From Deltaproteobacteria bacterium (GTDB taxonomy: Bacteria; Desulfobacterota; Syntrophia; Syntrophales; Smithellaceae): a stretch of 64,000 nucleotides of DNA. Below, piece by piece: positions 25,614-33,969 of the stretch (positions are counted from its first letter, which is position 1; every line of letters starts with the position of its first letter). Both the position numbers and the translations under genes were made by a program. The notes under the pieces were generated by a model. It searched no databases. It was not told the DNA's origin and saw only the letters and a program-made list of their open reading frames with translations. Where the stretch lies: positions 1-64,000 of the forward strand of contig JAPLJP010000026.1 of the NCBI GenBank assembly GCA_026388535.1. The letters are read 5' to 3'.

Positions 25614-26426
25614 TTACAGATATATTTTGTTTTTTTGTCCTTTCATGCTCTCCCCGGTAATTTTTTCCATTTCTGCCCTGAACGACCAGCTATTAGAAAT
25701 ATAATCTATCTTCAAAACATTTTCAGGACAATTAGCTACACAGTCTAAACAGGCGATACATTTTTCTCTGTCTACTTCACCGGATTCAGCATTCATCGCT
25801 CCAGAGGGACATGATTCCTCGCAAACTAAACACATGCCGCAGCTTTCTCCACCTCTGGTCGGGAGTTGTGTGAGCATGTTAAATCCGCTTGATTCCATAG
25901 AATCAAGCTGTTCTTCAGTATAATTGGTCTTTGCCAAGATGGTGTTGTCCTCACCGATAAATCGCTTGTATGTTATCTGGGCATATTCTGTCGCCACTTT
26001 AAAATCTGATTCATCAGGTCGACCTTCCATCGCCTTCCAGCCGCCAAGGTTGAAGGTATGAAACCCCAAGAACTCCGAGGAAGAAACAACGATAAAGTTT
26101 TGATTTTCTAATAGCTGTTTTGTGGAATAATGAGTTGGGTGAACGGCAAATCCACCATATGTGAAAAAGGTTGAACATTTTTTACCTTGGCCATTCAGAG
26201 TTCTTATCCATTCCCTCACTGCTCTTGGGGCTCGCCAGGAATTAATAGGTGTACCAAACACTACCGCGTGATAAGGCTTTAAATCAAAGATCCTTTGTCT
26301 ATCTGCAAAGGAGGTAATATCAGACATGGTGACTTGACATCCAGTCTTTGTGAATGCATCTCCAATTACCTTTGCGATTTTTTTGGTGATTCCTGTGGAA
26401 GAAAAATACAATATAAGCAACTTCAT
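25614..26426 (-). CDS. Flavodoxin-ferredoxin fusion protein (EFR1 family)
   Basis: 270-aa electron-transfer protein. Residues 1-~160 are a flavodoxin-like domain (LYFSSTGITKKIAK phosphate loop, VVFGTPINSW). Residues ~190-245 hold two [4Fe-4S] motifs, CGMCLVCEESCP and CIACLDCVANCP. Such fusions mediate low-potential electron transfer in anaerobes. No redox partner is adjacent. Monocistronic. Confidence 0.92.
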   Translation of the reverse strand: MKLLILYFSSTGITKKIAKVIGDAFTKTGCQVTMSDITSFADRQRIFDLKPYHAVVFGTPINSWRAPRAVREWIRTLNGQGKKCSTFFTYGGFAVHPTHYSTKQLLENQNFIVVSSSEFLGFHTFNLGGWKAMEGRPDESDFKVATEYAQITYKRFIGEDNTILAKTNYTEEQLDSMESSGFNMLTQLPTRGGESCGMCLVCEESCPSGAMNAESGEVDREKCIACLDCVANCPENVLKIDYISNSWSFRAEMEKITGESMKGQKNKIYL

Positions 26427-26522
26427 GGAATTAAATTACCAATCTCTCAATGTTTTGATACTTATGTTCATCCTTTGTCACATAAAAATTAGTATAGGAG
26501 CTTCGTTTTTTTCGACTTGTGA

Positions 26523-27788
26523 TTACACCTTAAAGTTGGTTAAGCCGTTAAAATCTAAAGTAGCGAAGTAATCTTTCACTGTTTCGGCGCGGCGGATTTG
26601 CACGACTTCGCCATTTTCTCTTAACAGCAGTTCCGCCGAGCGAAGCTTGCCGTTATAATTGAAACCCATAGCGAAGCCATGAGCGCCGGCATCGTGGATT
26701 ACAATGATATCGCCTTGGTCGAGTTTTGGCAGTTTGCGGTCAATGGCGAATTTGTCGTTGTTTTCGCAAAGTGAGCCGGTTACATCATAAACAAAATTAT
26801 GAGGTTTATTTTCCTTGCCCATAACCGTGATGTGATGATACGCGCCGTAAAGAGCGGGACGCATCAGGTTGGCCATGCAAGAATCCAGGCCGGCAAATTT
26901 TTTATAAGTGTCTTTAATATGCAGGACTCGGGAAACCAGATAACCGTATGGACCGGTGATATAGCGGCCGCATTCCGTAAAAAGTTTAATGGGGGCAAGG
27001 CCGTTAGCGACAATTATTTGTTCATATTTTTTCCTGATGCCGCCGCTCATTGTTTTTAAGTCTATTCGTTTTTCTTCCGGCCGGTAAGGAATACCCACAC
27101 CGCCGCCGATATTGACAAATTCAAATTTGATTTTCAGCTTTTGTGAAATTTCCGCTATAAGTTTAAACAGTATTTCAGCCGTTTCTTCAAAATAATGGGC
27201 ATCGAGTTCATTGGAAGCAACCATGGTATGAATGCCGAATCGTTTGACACCTTTTTCTTTACAAATTTTATAACCTTCAAAAAGCTGTTCCCTAGTGAAG
27301 CCGTATTTCGCCTCCTCGGGATGGCCGATAATAAAATTCCCTTTTTTCAAATGGCCGGGATTGTAGCGGAAACAAATCAGAGAAGGTAATCCGGCGTATT
27401 TTTCGAGATAGGCAATATGGCTGATATCATCCAGATTGATAATAGCTTTTAATTTCTTTGCCAGCAGAAAGTCTTCCACGGGCGTGTCATTGGAAGAAAA
27501 CATGATTTCTTTGCCGGTGATTCCCGTTTTTTGCGCCATGATAAGTTCCGCCAGTGAACTGCAATCAGAGCCGAAGCCTTCCTTATGCAGTATTTTCATC
27601 AAGTAGGGATTAGGCGCGGCTTTGACTGCGAAAAATTCTTTAAATCCCTCATTCCAGTTAAAAGCGTTCTTAAAGGCGCGCGCGTTTTCCCGCATGGCTT
27701 TTTCGTGGTAAAGATGAAAAGGCGTCGGATATTTTTTTATGATTTTTTCAATTTGATTTTTTGTAAAAGGCAATGGTTTTTCCGGCAT
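26523..27788 (-). CDS. lysA: Diaminopimelate decarboxylase-like PLP enzyme
   Basis: 421-aa fold-III PLP decarboxylase. PLP lysine in FFAVKAAPNPYLMKIL; GGGVGIPYRPEE glycine loop; TECGRYITGPYGYLVSRVL; DSCMANLMRPALYGAYHHI and VTGSLCENNDKFA, with the Cys used across the dimer, as in LysA. The expected product is L-lysine from meso-DAP, but the family also includes other amino-acid decarboxylases and carboxynorspermidine enzymes. The ATG at 27788 has AGGAGAG upstream, so it is preferred over 27803. The Shine-Dalgarno AGGAGAGCT has an exact 9-nt complement 100 nt upstream in the leader. Confidence 0.85.
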   Translation of the reverse strand: MPEKPLPFTKNQIEKIIKKYPTPFHLYHEKAMRENARAFKNAFNWNEGFKEFFAVKAAPNPYLMKILHKEGFGSDCSSLAELIMAQKTGITGKEIMFSSNDTPVEDFLLAKKLKAIINLDDISHIAYLEKYAGLPSLICFRYNPGHLKKGNFIIGHPEEAKYGFTREQLFEGYKICKEKGVKRFGIHTMVASNELDAHYFEETAEILFKLIAEISQKLKIKFEFVNIGGGVGIPYRPEEKRIDLKTMSGGIRKKYEQIIVANGLAPIKLFTECGRYITGPYGYLVSRVLHIKDTYKKFAGLDSCMANLMRPALYGAYHHITVMGKENKPHNFVYDVTGSLCENNDKFAIDRKLPKLDQGDIIVIHDAGAHGFAMGFNYNGKLRSAELLLRENGEVVQIRRAETVKDYFATLDFNGLTNFKV

Positions 27789-27790
27789 AA

Positions 27791-27911
27791 AGCTCTCCTG
27801 CATGAGACTATTTCATCGCACATAAAATATCGTGCTTAGATTGTATGGCTTGATAGATGAATTTACGGTAAAAAATAAAAATTATCAATATTATTTTCTG
27901 CTAGGAGAGCT
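27791..27911 (-). promoter_or_regulatory. Possible SD-sequestering inverted repeat in lysA leader
   Basis: AGGAGAGCT containing the lysA SD (27799-27791 read on minus) and AGCTCTCCT (27911-27903) can pair over 9 bp. TTGATA-17-TAAATT lies between them on the minus strand and could be an internal promoter that removes the upstream arm. Confidence 0.3.
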
Positions 27912-27930
27912 GGTAGGTGAATACAGAAGA

Positions 27931-28932
27931 TTAAAAGAAATATTGTTTTAAAGAAAGATAAGTGATTGCGGAGATAATGGCGGAAATGGGAATGGTTAAA
28001 ATCCATGCCCAGATAATGTTTCCGGCAACACCCCAGCGCACGGCGGAAAGTCTTTTGGTGGCGCCGACACCGACGATAGCGCCGGTTATTGTGTGGGTCG
28101 TGCTTACGGGTATTCCAAAAACGGATGCGCCAATAATGGCACAAGCGGCCCCGGCTTCGGCGCTAAAGCCGCCAATTGGACGCAGCTTCGTAATTTTAGT
28201 GCCCATAGTTTTAACGATGCGCCATCCGCCGAACATTGTTCCCAAGGCGATGGTAGTGTAGCACATGATAATAATCCAATAGGGAATGTTGAAGTTGGAA
28301 TTAATCAATCCCTTGCTGTAAAGGACTATCGCGATTATTCCGATTGTTTTCTGCGCGTCATTCATACCGTGGCCTAGTGAATAGATCGCCGAAGAAATAA
28401 ACTGTAATTTTCGATAAAGTTTATCGGAACGGGCCATGTTGGAATTGCGGTTTAGATTCATGGAGAGTACCATAAAAAAAAATCCTAAAAACATACCTAT
28501 GGCCGGTGAAAGAACAATGAAGGCTGTAGTCTTTATTATACCTGACCAAACAAGCGTGCTGGTGCCCGCTTTGGCAATACCGGCTCCGATAAGACCGCCA
28601 ATTAAGGCATGAGAAGAACTGCTGGGAAGTCCGTAATACCACGTTGTAATATTCCAGATGATGGCGCCGCTGAGGGCGGAAAGAATGACTAAATTATCAA
28701 CAATATTAAGATGGATAATGCCCCTGCCGATAGTATGAGCGACCTGTGTTCCAATAAAAAATGCTGCTAAAAAGTTAAAAAAAGCCGCCCAGACCACCGC
28801 TTGTTTTGGGGAAAGAACTCTTGTGGAAACAATAGTGGAAATAGAATTAGAAGAATCGTGAAAGCCATTCAGGAAATCAAAAACAAGCGCGACGAGAACA
28901 AGAAATATGACAAAAGCCATTGAATCAAGCAT
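27931..28932 (-). CDS. pit: PiT-family inorganic phosphate transporter
   Basis: 333-aa membrane protein with ~10 hydrophobic segments, a cation-coupled phosphate carrier. The two PiT signatures are present: FDFLNGFHDSSNSISTIVSTRVLSP near the N-terminus and YSLGHGMNDAQKTIGIIA in the middle, plus GLPSSSSHALIGGLIGAGI and GIPVSTTHTITGAIVGVGATK. It overlaps the DUF47 stop by 8 bp (ATGCTTGA), a coupled pair conserved in many bacteria. A second ATG lies four codons in. Confidence 0.96.
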   Translation of the reverse strand: MLDSMAFVIFLVLVALVFDFLNGFHDSSNSISTIVSTRVLSPKQAVVWAAFFNFLAAFFIGTQVAHTIGRGIIHLNIVDNLVILSALSGAIIWNITTWYYGLPSSSSHALIGGLIGAGIAKAGTSTLVWSGIIKTTAFIVLSPAIGMFLGFFFMVLSMNLNRNSNMARSDKLYRKLQFISSAIYSLGHGMNDAQKTIGIIAIVLYSKGLINSNFNIPYWIIIMCYTTIALGTMFGGWRIVKTMGTKITKLRPIGGFSAEAGAACAIIGASVFGIPVSTTHTITGAIVGVGATKRLSAVRWGVAGNIIWAWILTIPISAIISAITYLSLKQYFF

Positions 28933-29545
28933 GTTTCAGGACAATCCCTTCCACGATGTTGGATACATCTTCACAAACGTCAATTGCTTCTTCAAGGAGT
29001 TGAAAAATATCTTTCCATTTCACAAGCTCAATGGCGTCTTTTTCGTTTTCGAAAAGATCGGCCATGATAGTTCTTAGAACAATATCACCGGCATTTTCCA
29101 GCGTGTTGATTTCCACGCATCCGGCGAGAATCATTTCGGAGTTTTTCATGTTGCGCATTGCCTGAACAATGCTTTTTACTTTCTTTATAGAATCGTTAAG
29201 TATTTGAGCCTGTTTTATTATTTCATCAGATGTTTTTTTGACTTTATAAAGATGAATACGGACAGCAGTTGCTTCAATGACATCCATGATGCTGTCCATT
29301 TTGTTAACAAGCGCGTAGATATCTTCACGATCTATCGGCGTAAGGAAAGTCTTATGCATTTTTTCATATGTTTTATGGGTAATACCATCCGCTTCGTGTT
29401 CAATTTCTTTGAGCTTGGCAACCCTCACATCGGAATAATCACGAGTTTGTGCCATTTCCAGAAAAAGATTACCGCCCTCTTCAATTTTGTCAGCAAGCTC
29501 TTCAAAAAGTTCAAAAAAATTTTCTGTTTTAGGAAAAAGGCGCAT
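28925..29545 (-). CDS. DUF47/PhoU-like phosphate transport accessory protein
   Basis: 206-aa all-helical PhoU-like protein (PhoU_div). Conserved patterns are MRLFPKTENFFELFEELADKI, EIEHEADGITHKTYEKMHKTFLTPIDREDIYALVNKMDSIMDVIE and EEAIDVCEDVSNIVEGIVLKHA. It regulates the partner PiT transporter encoded immediately downstream. The start has RBS GGAGG. Confidence 0.95.
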   Translation of the reverse strand: MRLFPKTENFFELFEELADKIEEGGNLFLEMAQTRDYSDVRVAKLKEIEHEADGITHKTYEKMHKTFLTPIDREDIYALVNKMDSIMDVIEATAVRIHLYKVKKTSDEIIKQAQILNDSIKKVKSIVQAMRNMKNSEMILAGCVEINTLENAGDIVLRTIMADLFENEKDAIELVKWKDIFQLLEEAIDVCEDVSNIVEGIVLKHA

Positions 29546-29671
29546 GAAAAATACCTCCCTTTATTTTTCCCAGGGGTTTATAAATTCAGGCAGTCCTCTA
29601 GCGAATTTTGAGAAAAAATGCAAGCTGTTTTAAAGCATGATATTTCCGCTTTGAGGATTTACTGTGTGTTA

Positions 29672-30154
29672 TTAAAGGGTTTTAGCGTAAATAATTTTAC
29701 CATCGCCTTCGTGATAAAAATTCTTTAAAAAGGCTTCCTTTTGATAGCCGCAGCTTTCATAAAAACCATGGGTTGGTTGATATTGGTGCCGGGAAGATGT
29801 TTCGACGTATACCTGCCTGCCGCCGCTGGAGCGAATGATCTTTTCTGTTTCGGCCATAAGTAGTTTTCCCAGACCTTTGCTGCGCATTTCTTTTAATACG
29901 GCTATCCAGTAGATGTCATAGCTGGAGTGAGTTGCGGGAATGAGACCATAGCAAGTGTATCCGACAACACGTTTGTTGTCTTCGGCAAATACAAACTGGT
30001 AAGAGCAGTCATGGGGCTGTGTCAGCTTTTCTTCCGCTAGCTCCAGAGCGATTTCTATTTCCTCGGCGGAGAAAAAGCCGCTGGATTTTACAATATCGGC
30101 AATGGCTCCGATATCTGAATGCTGTATATGCTGACGATAGATAAAATCATTCAT
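29672..30154 (-). CDS. GNAT-family N-acetyltransferase
   Basis: 160-aa acetyl-CoA-dependent acyltransferase. The acetyl-CoA loop is LKEMRSKGLGKLLMAETEKI (R/Q-x-x-G-x-G/A), followed by VYVETSSRHQYQPTHGFYESCGYQKE, typical of the C-terminal half of the fold. The ORF track extends it to 30250, but residues 1-32 of that ORF are translated R2 repeat; the ATG at 30154 (MNDFIYRQH) starts the conserved domain. It lies after the kamA/ATP-grasp operon, separated by a 446-bp repeat block, and might originally have been part of it. Substrate unknown; a beta-lysine acetyltransferase role is only a guess from position. Confidence 0.85.
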   Translation of the reverse strand: MNDFIYRQHIQHSDIGAIADIVKSSGFFSAEEIEIALELAEEKLTQPHDCSYQFVFAEDNKRVVGYTCYGLIPATHSSYDIYWIAVLKEMRSKGLGKLLMAETEKIIRSSGGRQVYVETSSRHQYQPTHGFYESCGYQKEAFLKNFYHEGDGKIIYAKTL

Positions 30155-30163
30155 AAAATAATA

Positions 30164-30246
30164 ACCACGGGTATGAACCCCAAAGCAAGTTTTGGAAACG
30201 TTTCGCTGCAAGCTGCTGGGTATTATACCCTCCGCTTTGCGGGATA
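30164..30246 (+). repeat. R2 repeat, copy b
   Basis: ACCACGGGTATGAACCCC, AAAGCAAGTTTTGGAAACGTTTCGC, AGCTGCTGGGTATTATACCC, TCCGCTTTGCGGGATAT. Ten bp upstream of the chosen GNAT start, on the opposite orientation. Confidence 0.8.
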
Positions 30247-30404
30247 TCACGTCGAGCTTCAGTCGCTGAATAATATCACAAACAGCAAAGGTTTGCTGTT
30301 AAAGTTTTTCAGGTGGCCGTACCAGGCGAAAGTCATAAACAGGTTGGAAAAGAAAAGGAATACAATGGTTCTTAACACAGAATTTAAATCTCCTTCAAAA
30401 TTAA

Positions 30405-30555
30405 TGAGACCCAAGCTTCAGAAACGGAGTGTACAACCTGAAGGTCATCTACGACTGAAGTTTGCAGGTCGAATTAATGAAACTCAAATATTACAAACGC
30501 AGTGCAGTAATATTTGTAAGTTGAATTATCCCTGTGTGCAAAGCACATAGGGATA
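30405..30555 (-). repeat. R1 hairpin repeat, copy g (double)
   Basis: Reverse orientation. A first hairpin 2 has arms CAAGCTTCAG (30412-30421) and CTGAAGTTTG (30455-30464) with the normal loop AAACGGAGTGTA enlarged by 21 nt. A second, normal hairpin 2 is CAAATATTAC (30485-30494), loop AAACGCAGTGCA, GTAATATTTG (30507-30516). Spacer TAAGTTGAAT, then hairpin 1 TATCCCT/AGGGATA (30527-30555). Confidence 0.8.
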
Positions 30556-30614
30556 TCCCGCATAGCGGAGGGTATCATAACCAAAAGCTTGCTTTGGGAT
30601 TCATCCCCGTGATT
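30553..30614 (-). repeat. R2 repeat, copy c (inverted, partly deleted)
   Basis: Minus-strand reading AATCACGGGGATGAATCCCAAAGCAAGCTTTTGG then TATGATACCCTCCGCTATGCGGGATAT. Lacks the central GGAAAC...GCTGC part. Inverted relative to copy b. Confidence 0.75.
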
Positions 30615-31593
30615 TCAGCGCGTTATCGATTATCAAACCAATAGCATCGTGATATTTTATTTTTGCCTGCTCGAGCGCGGCGGCAAAACCGGCGTCAGGC
30701 GATAAACATGGATTGGAATTGATTTCCAGCACCCAAGGCTTGCCGTTATTGTCAACGCGAAAATCGACGCGCGCGTACCCGCGTAAAGAAAAAAGATTCC
30801 AGCAACGCAAGGCAATTTCGCGCAAAGATGTTATTAAACCAGTATCGTTTTTCTGAAAATTAAATTTTCGTATCGTATTATTATATTCAAAAGAATCAGC
30901 AACCCATTTGGCTCTGTAGTCAACGATTTTAAGTTTGTCCGGGGCGTAATCCTGAAATAACATTTCCGCTATAGGCAAGACTTTAACACCGGCTTTGCCC
31001 GATATGAGGGCTACGTTGAATTCACGGCCGTCAATATAGGCTTCGGCGTAACATGAGCCGCCAAGTTTTTCTTTACGGCGGCTTATTTCTTTTAAGATTT
31101 TTGCTTTACTTGTATAGCTGATAAGCGAGTCTTCATCGAGGCCGATAGAAGCGTGTTCCCAGGAAGACTTGATTAAATATGTTTTGGCATTATCTTTTTG
31201 GGAACCGAAACCATCATGTTCTATCCAGTCCGGAGTGGAAACACAGGCATCGCGCATGATTTTCTTGGACAGAGGTTTGTTCGATGTTTGAAACACAGCT
31301 TGCGTGTCGCATCCGGTGTAAGAAAGTCGCAGGCTATCGAGAAGGGCTGGAGCAAAATAAATCAAACTGCCCTTAGAGGCCAGAGTTTCCACAATATTGA
31401 AAACGGCCTGCGGTTTTAATGATTTCAGCTTTATTATGGTCTGATTTAAATCAAGTTCAAAAGGCAACAATATAGGTTTGTAATCCAGTATGCGCAAAGC
31501 CCGGGCGATTGCTTCGGCTTGCTGGAGACAATCAAGTTCATCCTCTGCGGCGTCGGGCGAAATATCACTGTGTAATATCACTATTTTTTTCAT
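30601..31593 (-). CDS. ATP-grasp amino-acid ligase (D-Ala-D-Ala ligase-like) B
   Basis: 330-aa ATP-grasp protein. N-terminal Rossmann-like part (KIVILHSDISPDAAEDELDCLQQAEAIARAL), central ATP-binding region (TYLIKSSWEHASIGLDEDSLI) and C-terminal Mg/ATP site YARVDFRVDNNGKPWVLEINSNPCLSPDAGF. The fold ligates a carboxylate (acyl-phosphate) to an amine; the real Ddl signature EVNTxPGMT is replaced by EINSNPCLSPD, so it is unlikely to be the housekeeping D-Ala ligase. Third gene of a kamA-ligase-ligase operon, 30 bp after ligase A. Its last codons lie in a repeat, so the C-terminus may have been altered by insertion. Confidence 0.85.
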   Translation of the reverse strand: MKKIVILHSDISPDAAEDELDCLQQAEAIARALRILDYKPILLPFELDLNQTIIKLKSLKPQAVFNIVETLASKGSLIYFAPALLDSLRLSYTGCDTQAVFQTSNKPLSKKIMRDACVSTPDWIEHDGFGSQKDNAKTYLIKSSWEHASIGLDEDSLISYTSKAKILKEISRRKEKLGGSCYAEAYIDGREFNVALISGKAGVKVLPIAEMLFQDYAPDKLKIVDYRAKWVADSFEYNNTIRKFNFQKNDTGLITSLREIALRCWNLFSLRGYARVDFRVDNNGKPWVLEINSNPCLSPDAGFAAALEQAKIKYHDAIGLIIDNALKSRG

Positions 31594-31623
31594 GAAGAAT
31601 ATTTCACCGGCCTTTATAGATGA

Positions 31624-32646
31624 TTATTTCCTCGCGCGTTTTAAAGCTGATTTAATAATGGCACTGATTAATTTGTGATAGCTCATTCCTATTTTAGAGC
31701 ACAAAATGGGTAAATCCGAACGAATGGGATTCAGTCCGGCAAGCGAATTGACTTCCATGAAATGGGGAACACCATGAACATTAGAGCGCAAATCAATACG
31801 GCCGGCGTCTTTTAAATCCAATCCGCGCCAGGCCATAAGTGAAATTTCCATGGCTTTTTGGGCTTCATCATCGTTGACCAGTGTATACTCAACCAGCTTA
31901 TCATAGTGTTCTTTGTTTTCGTATGAGTAAGCGTTCTTTTCCGCGTCCGGTTTGAGAATTACCTCCAGTGCTCCCAGGGCGCGGGCATCCTTCCCTGTTC
32001 CTAAAATGCCCACGGTAAATTCGCGGCCGGGAAGATATGTTTCGATAAGTACAGGCTGTTGGAAAGTTTTTAAAAGATTTTTGCAGACCTTTTGCAAATT
32101 TCTACGATTGGTTATTTTTGACAATGCCGTTATGCCCTTGCCTGTTCCTTCCGCCACAGGTTTGGCAAAAAGCGGAAAGGGAAGATTAACTTTGTCAATA
32201 TCTTTTGCGTTGTTAACTACTGCAAAATCGGGAGTGGGTATTCCCAAATCGCGGAGAATTTGCTTTGTAATGCCCTTATGGAGAGAAACGGCGTGGCCTA
32301 GGGGATCGGAAAAAGTATAGGGAATGTTATATGCTTCCAGAAGGGCGGGAACCTGCGCTTCGCGGCCGAAACCATACATGCCTTCAGCAATGTTAAAAAC
32401 GAGATCCCATCGGTTTCCTTCCACAAGCCGGCGGGTCAAAGCTTTTATATTGCCGATTCGATCAGCCCCAAAGCCGTTGTCTAAAATTACCTTTTCAATC
32501 GCTTCGATTGTATCGGGAAGATCGAATTCCGCGGTTTCTTCGAGACCATAACCTTCTTTTAGATAATCATCGCGTAGATCATAGGTGAGACCGATTTTGA
32601 GTTTCTTGCTGACGCGACTCACGGTTAAATTATCTACCCCCTGCAA
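31624..32646 (-). CDS. ATP-grasp amino-acid ligase (D-Ala-D-Ala ligase-like) A
   Basis: 340-aa ATP-grasp protein. Motifs: DLVFNIAEGMYGFGREAQVPALLEAYNIPYTFSDP (Ddl-like N-domain), FPLFAKPVAEGTGKGITALSKI (ATP lysine and glycine loop), GREFTVGILG and AGRIDLRSNVHGVPHFMEVNSLAGLNP (metal-binding Glu/Asn). EVNSLAGLNP differs from the EVNTxPGMT of true Ddl. The start is uncertain: the track begins at TTG (32646); GTG at 32622 (VSRVSKKLKIGLTYD) with AGGGGG upstream is an alternative. It follows kamA by 15 bp. With ligase B and KamA it suggests formation of an amide or peptide containing a beta-amino acid. Confidence 0.85.
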   Translation of the reverse strand: MQGVDNLTVSRVSKKLKIGLTYDLRDDYLKEGYGLEETAEFDLPDTIEAIEKVILDNGFGADRIGNIKALTRRLVEGNRWDLVFNIAEGMYGFGREAQVPALLEAYNIPYTFSDPLGHAVSLHKGITKQILRDLGIPTPDFAVVNNAKDIDKVNLPFPLFAKPVAEGTGKGITALSKITNRRNLQKVCKNLLKTFQQPVLIETYLPGREFTVGILGTGKDARALGALEVILKPDAEKNAYSYENKEHYDKLVEYTLVNDDEAQKAMEISLMAWRGLDLKDAGRIDLRSNVHGVPHFMEVNSLAGLNPIRSDLPILCSKIGMSYHKLISAIIKSALKRARK

Positions 32647-32661
32647 TAAGATTCTGCCGAT

Positions 32662-33969
32662 TTAATGTATATCTTTCGACTTTGCGTGATTGTCGGGGTA
32701 GCGGAAAGTATTGCCTTCGTAATTACGCAGCAGCAAAGCGCCGTTTTCCCATCCGATGGCGTATTCGGGAAGCAAAGGAATTTTACCGCCGCCGCCGGGC
32801 GCGTCAACAACATAAGTAGGCACAGCGTAACCGGTGGTGTGTCCGCGCATGCCTTGAATAATTTCAATGCCCTTGCTTATCGGTGTCCGGAAATGAGAAG
32901 AACCCGGAATGGGATCGCATTGATACAGATAATAGGGACGGACTCTGATTTGTAGTTGGCCATGCACCAATCTTGTCATGGTGGCAACGTCATCATTAAT
33001 ATCAGCAAGCAGGACGGTTTGGCTTCCCAACGGAATGCCGGCATCGGCCAGACGAATGCAGGCAGCGCTCATTTCCGGAGTCAGTTCTCTCGGATGGGTT
33101 ATATGAATGCTCATCCATAAGGGATGATATTTTTTCAGCATGGTGGTAAGGGCCGGGGTTATTCTCTGAGGCAAAACAACGGGCACCTTTGTTCCGATGC
33201 GGATAAGTTCAATATGAGGAATCTTGTGCAGGCGCGTTAAAAGCCATTCTAACTTTTCATCGGATAGGGTTAGGGGATCGCCGCCGGAAAGCAACACGTC
33301 CCGGATATTTTTATTGCCGGCAATATATTGAATAGCCTTTTCCCATTTTTCGAGACTTATCAAGTGATGCTTGCTCCGTTCAATAATACGGGAACGGGTG
33401 CAGTAACGGCAATAAGTGGAGCAGCTGTCGGTTACCAGAAACAGAACGCGGTCAGGGTAGCGATGAATAATACCCGGCACAGGAGAATCCACATCCTCGC
33501 AGAGTGGATCTTCTTCTTCTCCTTCGGTATGCAGGCATTCATCGACCACGGGAACAACGCAGCGGCGCAAGGGATCTGAAGGATCATCAGGATAGAGCAG
33601 ACTGGCGTAATAAGGTGTAATGGAAACAGGCAATGCTCCGGAATGATGCATCATGGCTTGACGTTCATTGTCTGAAAGATTAAGTATTTGAGACAAGGTG
33701 TCAACATCCCTGATGGCGTTACGCAGTTGCCAGTGCCAGTCAAACCATTCCAGGCGGGTAATTTCGGGATAATTTTGTGTTCGGAAGATACGGGAGCGGG
33801 CTGAATCTTTAAAAGGAAATAAAACTCTATCTGACTTTTGTTTAATCGGGTACTGGGAATGCTCTGCTTTGAATAACAAAAAGTCACTTACATTATTTTC
33901 AACATTAACAAGACCGGTCAATGGACCAGGAGGTTCCTCCTCCTCTTTAAACAGGGTCTCGCTTTCCAT
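32662..33969 (-). CDS. kamA: Lysine 2,3-aminomutase (radical SAM, PLP)
   Basis: 435-aa radical SAM enzyme interconverting L-alpha-lysine and L-beta-lysine. The cluster motif is C183-STY-C187-RY-C190. PLP lysine is K396 in VVDAPGGGGKIP. The two aspartates that bind the lysine side chain in the clostridial enzyme are kept at the same spacing: D352 (QCDPIPGSSHFRTP) and D389 (VVDAP), 37 apart and 7 before K396; glutamate 2,3-aminomutase lacks them. Length is nearer to catabolic KamA than to the EF-P enzyme EpmB (~340). Strong RBS AAAGGAGG. It heads an operon with two ATP-grasp ligases rather than with ablB or lysine-fermentation genes. Confidence 0.93.
   Translation of the reverse strand: MESETLFKEEEEPPGPLTGLVNVENNVSDFLLFKAEHSQYPIKQKSDRVLFPFKDSARSRIFRTQNYPEITRLEWFDWHWQLRNAIRDVDTLSQILNLSDNERQAMMHHSGALPVSITPYYASLLYPDDPSDPLRRCVVPVVDECLHTEGEEEDPLCEDVDSPVPGIIHRYPDRVLFLVTDSCSTYCRYCTRSRIIERSKHHLISLEKWEKAIQYIAGNKNIRDVLLSGGDPLTLSDEKLEWLLTRLHKIPHIELIRIGTKVPVVLPQRITPALTTMLKKYHPLWMSIHITHPRELTPEMSAACIRLADAGIPLGSQTVLLADINDDVATMTRLVHGQLQIRVRPYYLYQCDPIPGSSHFRTPISKGIEIIQGMRGHTTGYAVPTYVVDAPGGGGKIPLLPEYAIGWENGALLLRNYEGNTFRYPDNHAKSKDIH

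Larger units (their letters stand above)
30155..30600. other. Repeat block between GNAT and ATP-grasp genes
   Basis: 446 bp bounded by two inverted R2 copies (30164-30246 and 30553-30614) with a double R1 repeat between them (30405-30555) and a palindrome AACAGCAAAGGTTTGCTGTT (30281-30300). No supported ORF. The right R2 copy runs into the 3' end of the ATP-grasp gene and encodes its last residues (KSRG). Confidence 0.75.

Noticed and set aside
30119-30550. 143-aa plus-strand ORF between GNAT and ATP-grasp genes
   Set aside because: It is a translation of stacked R2 and R1 repeats, with no independent coding signal.
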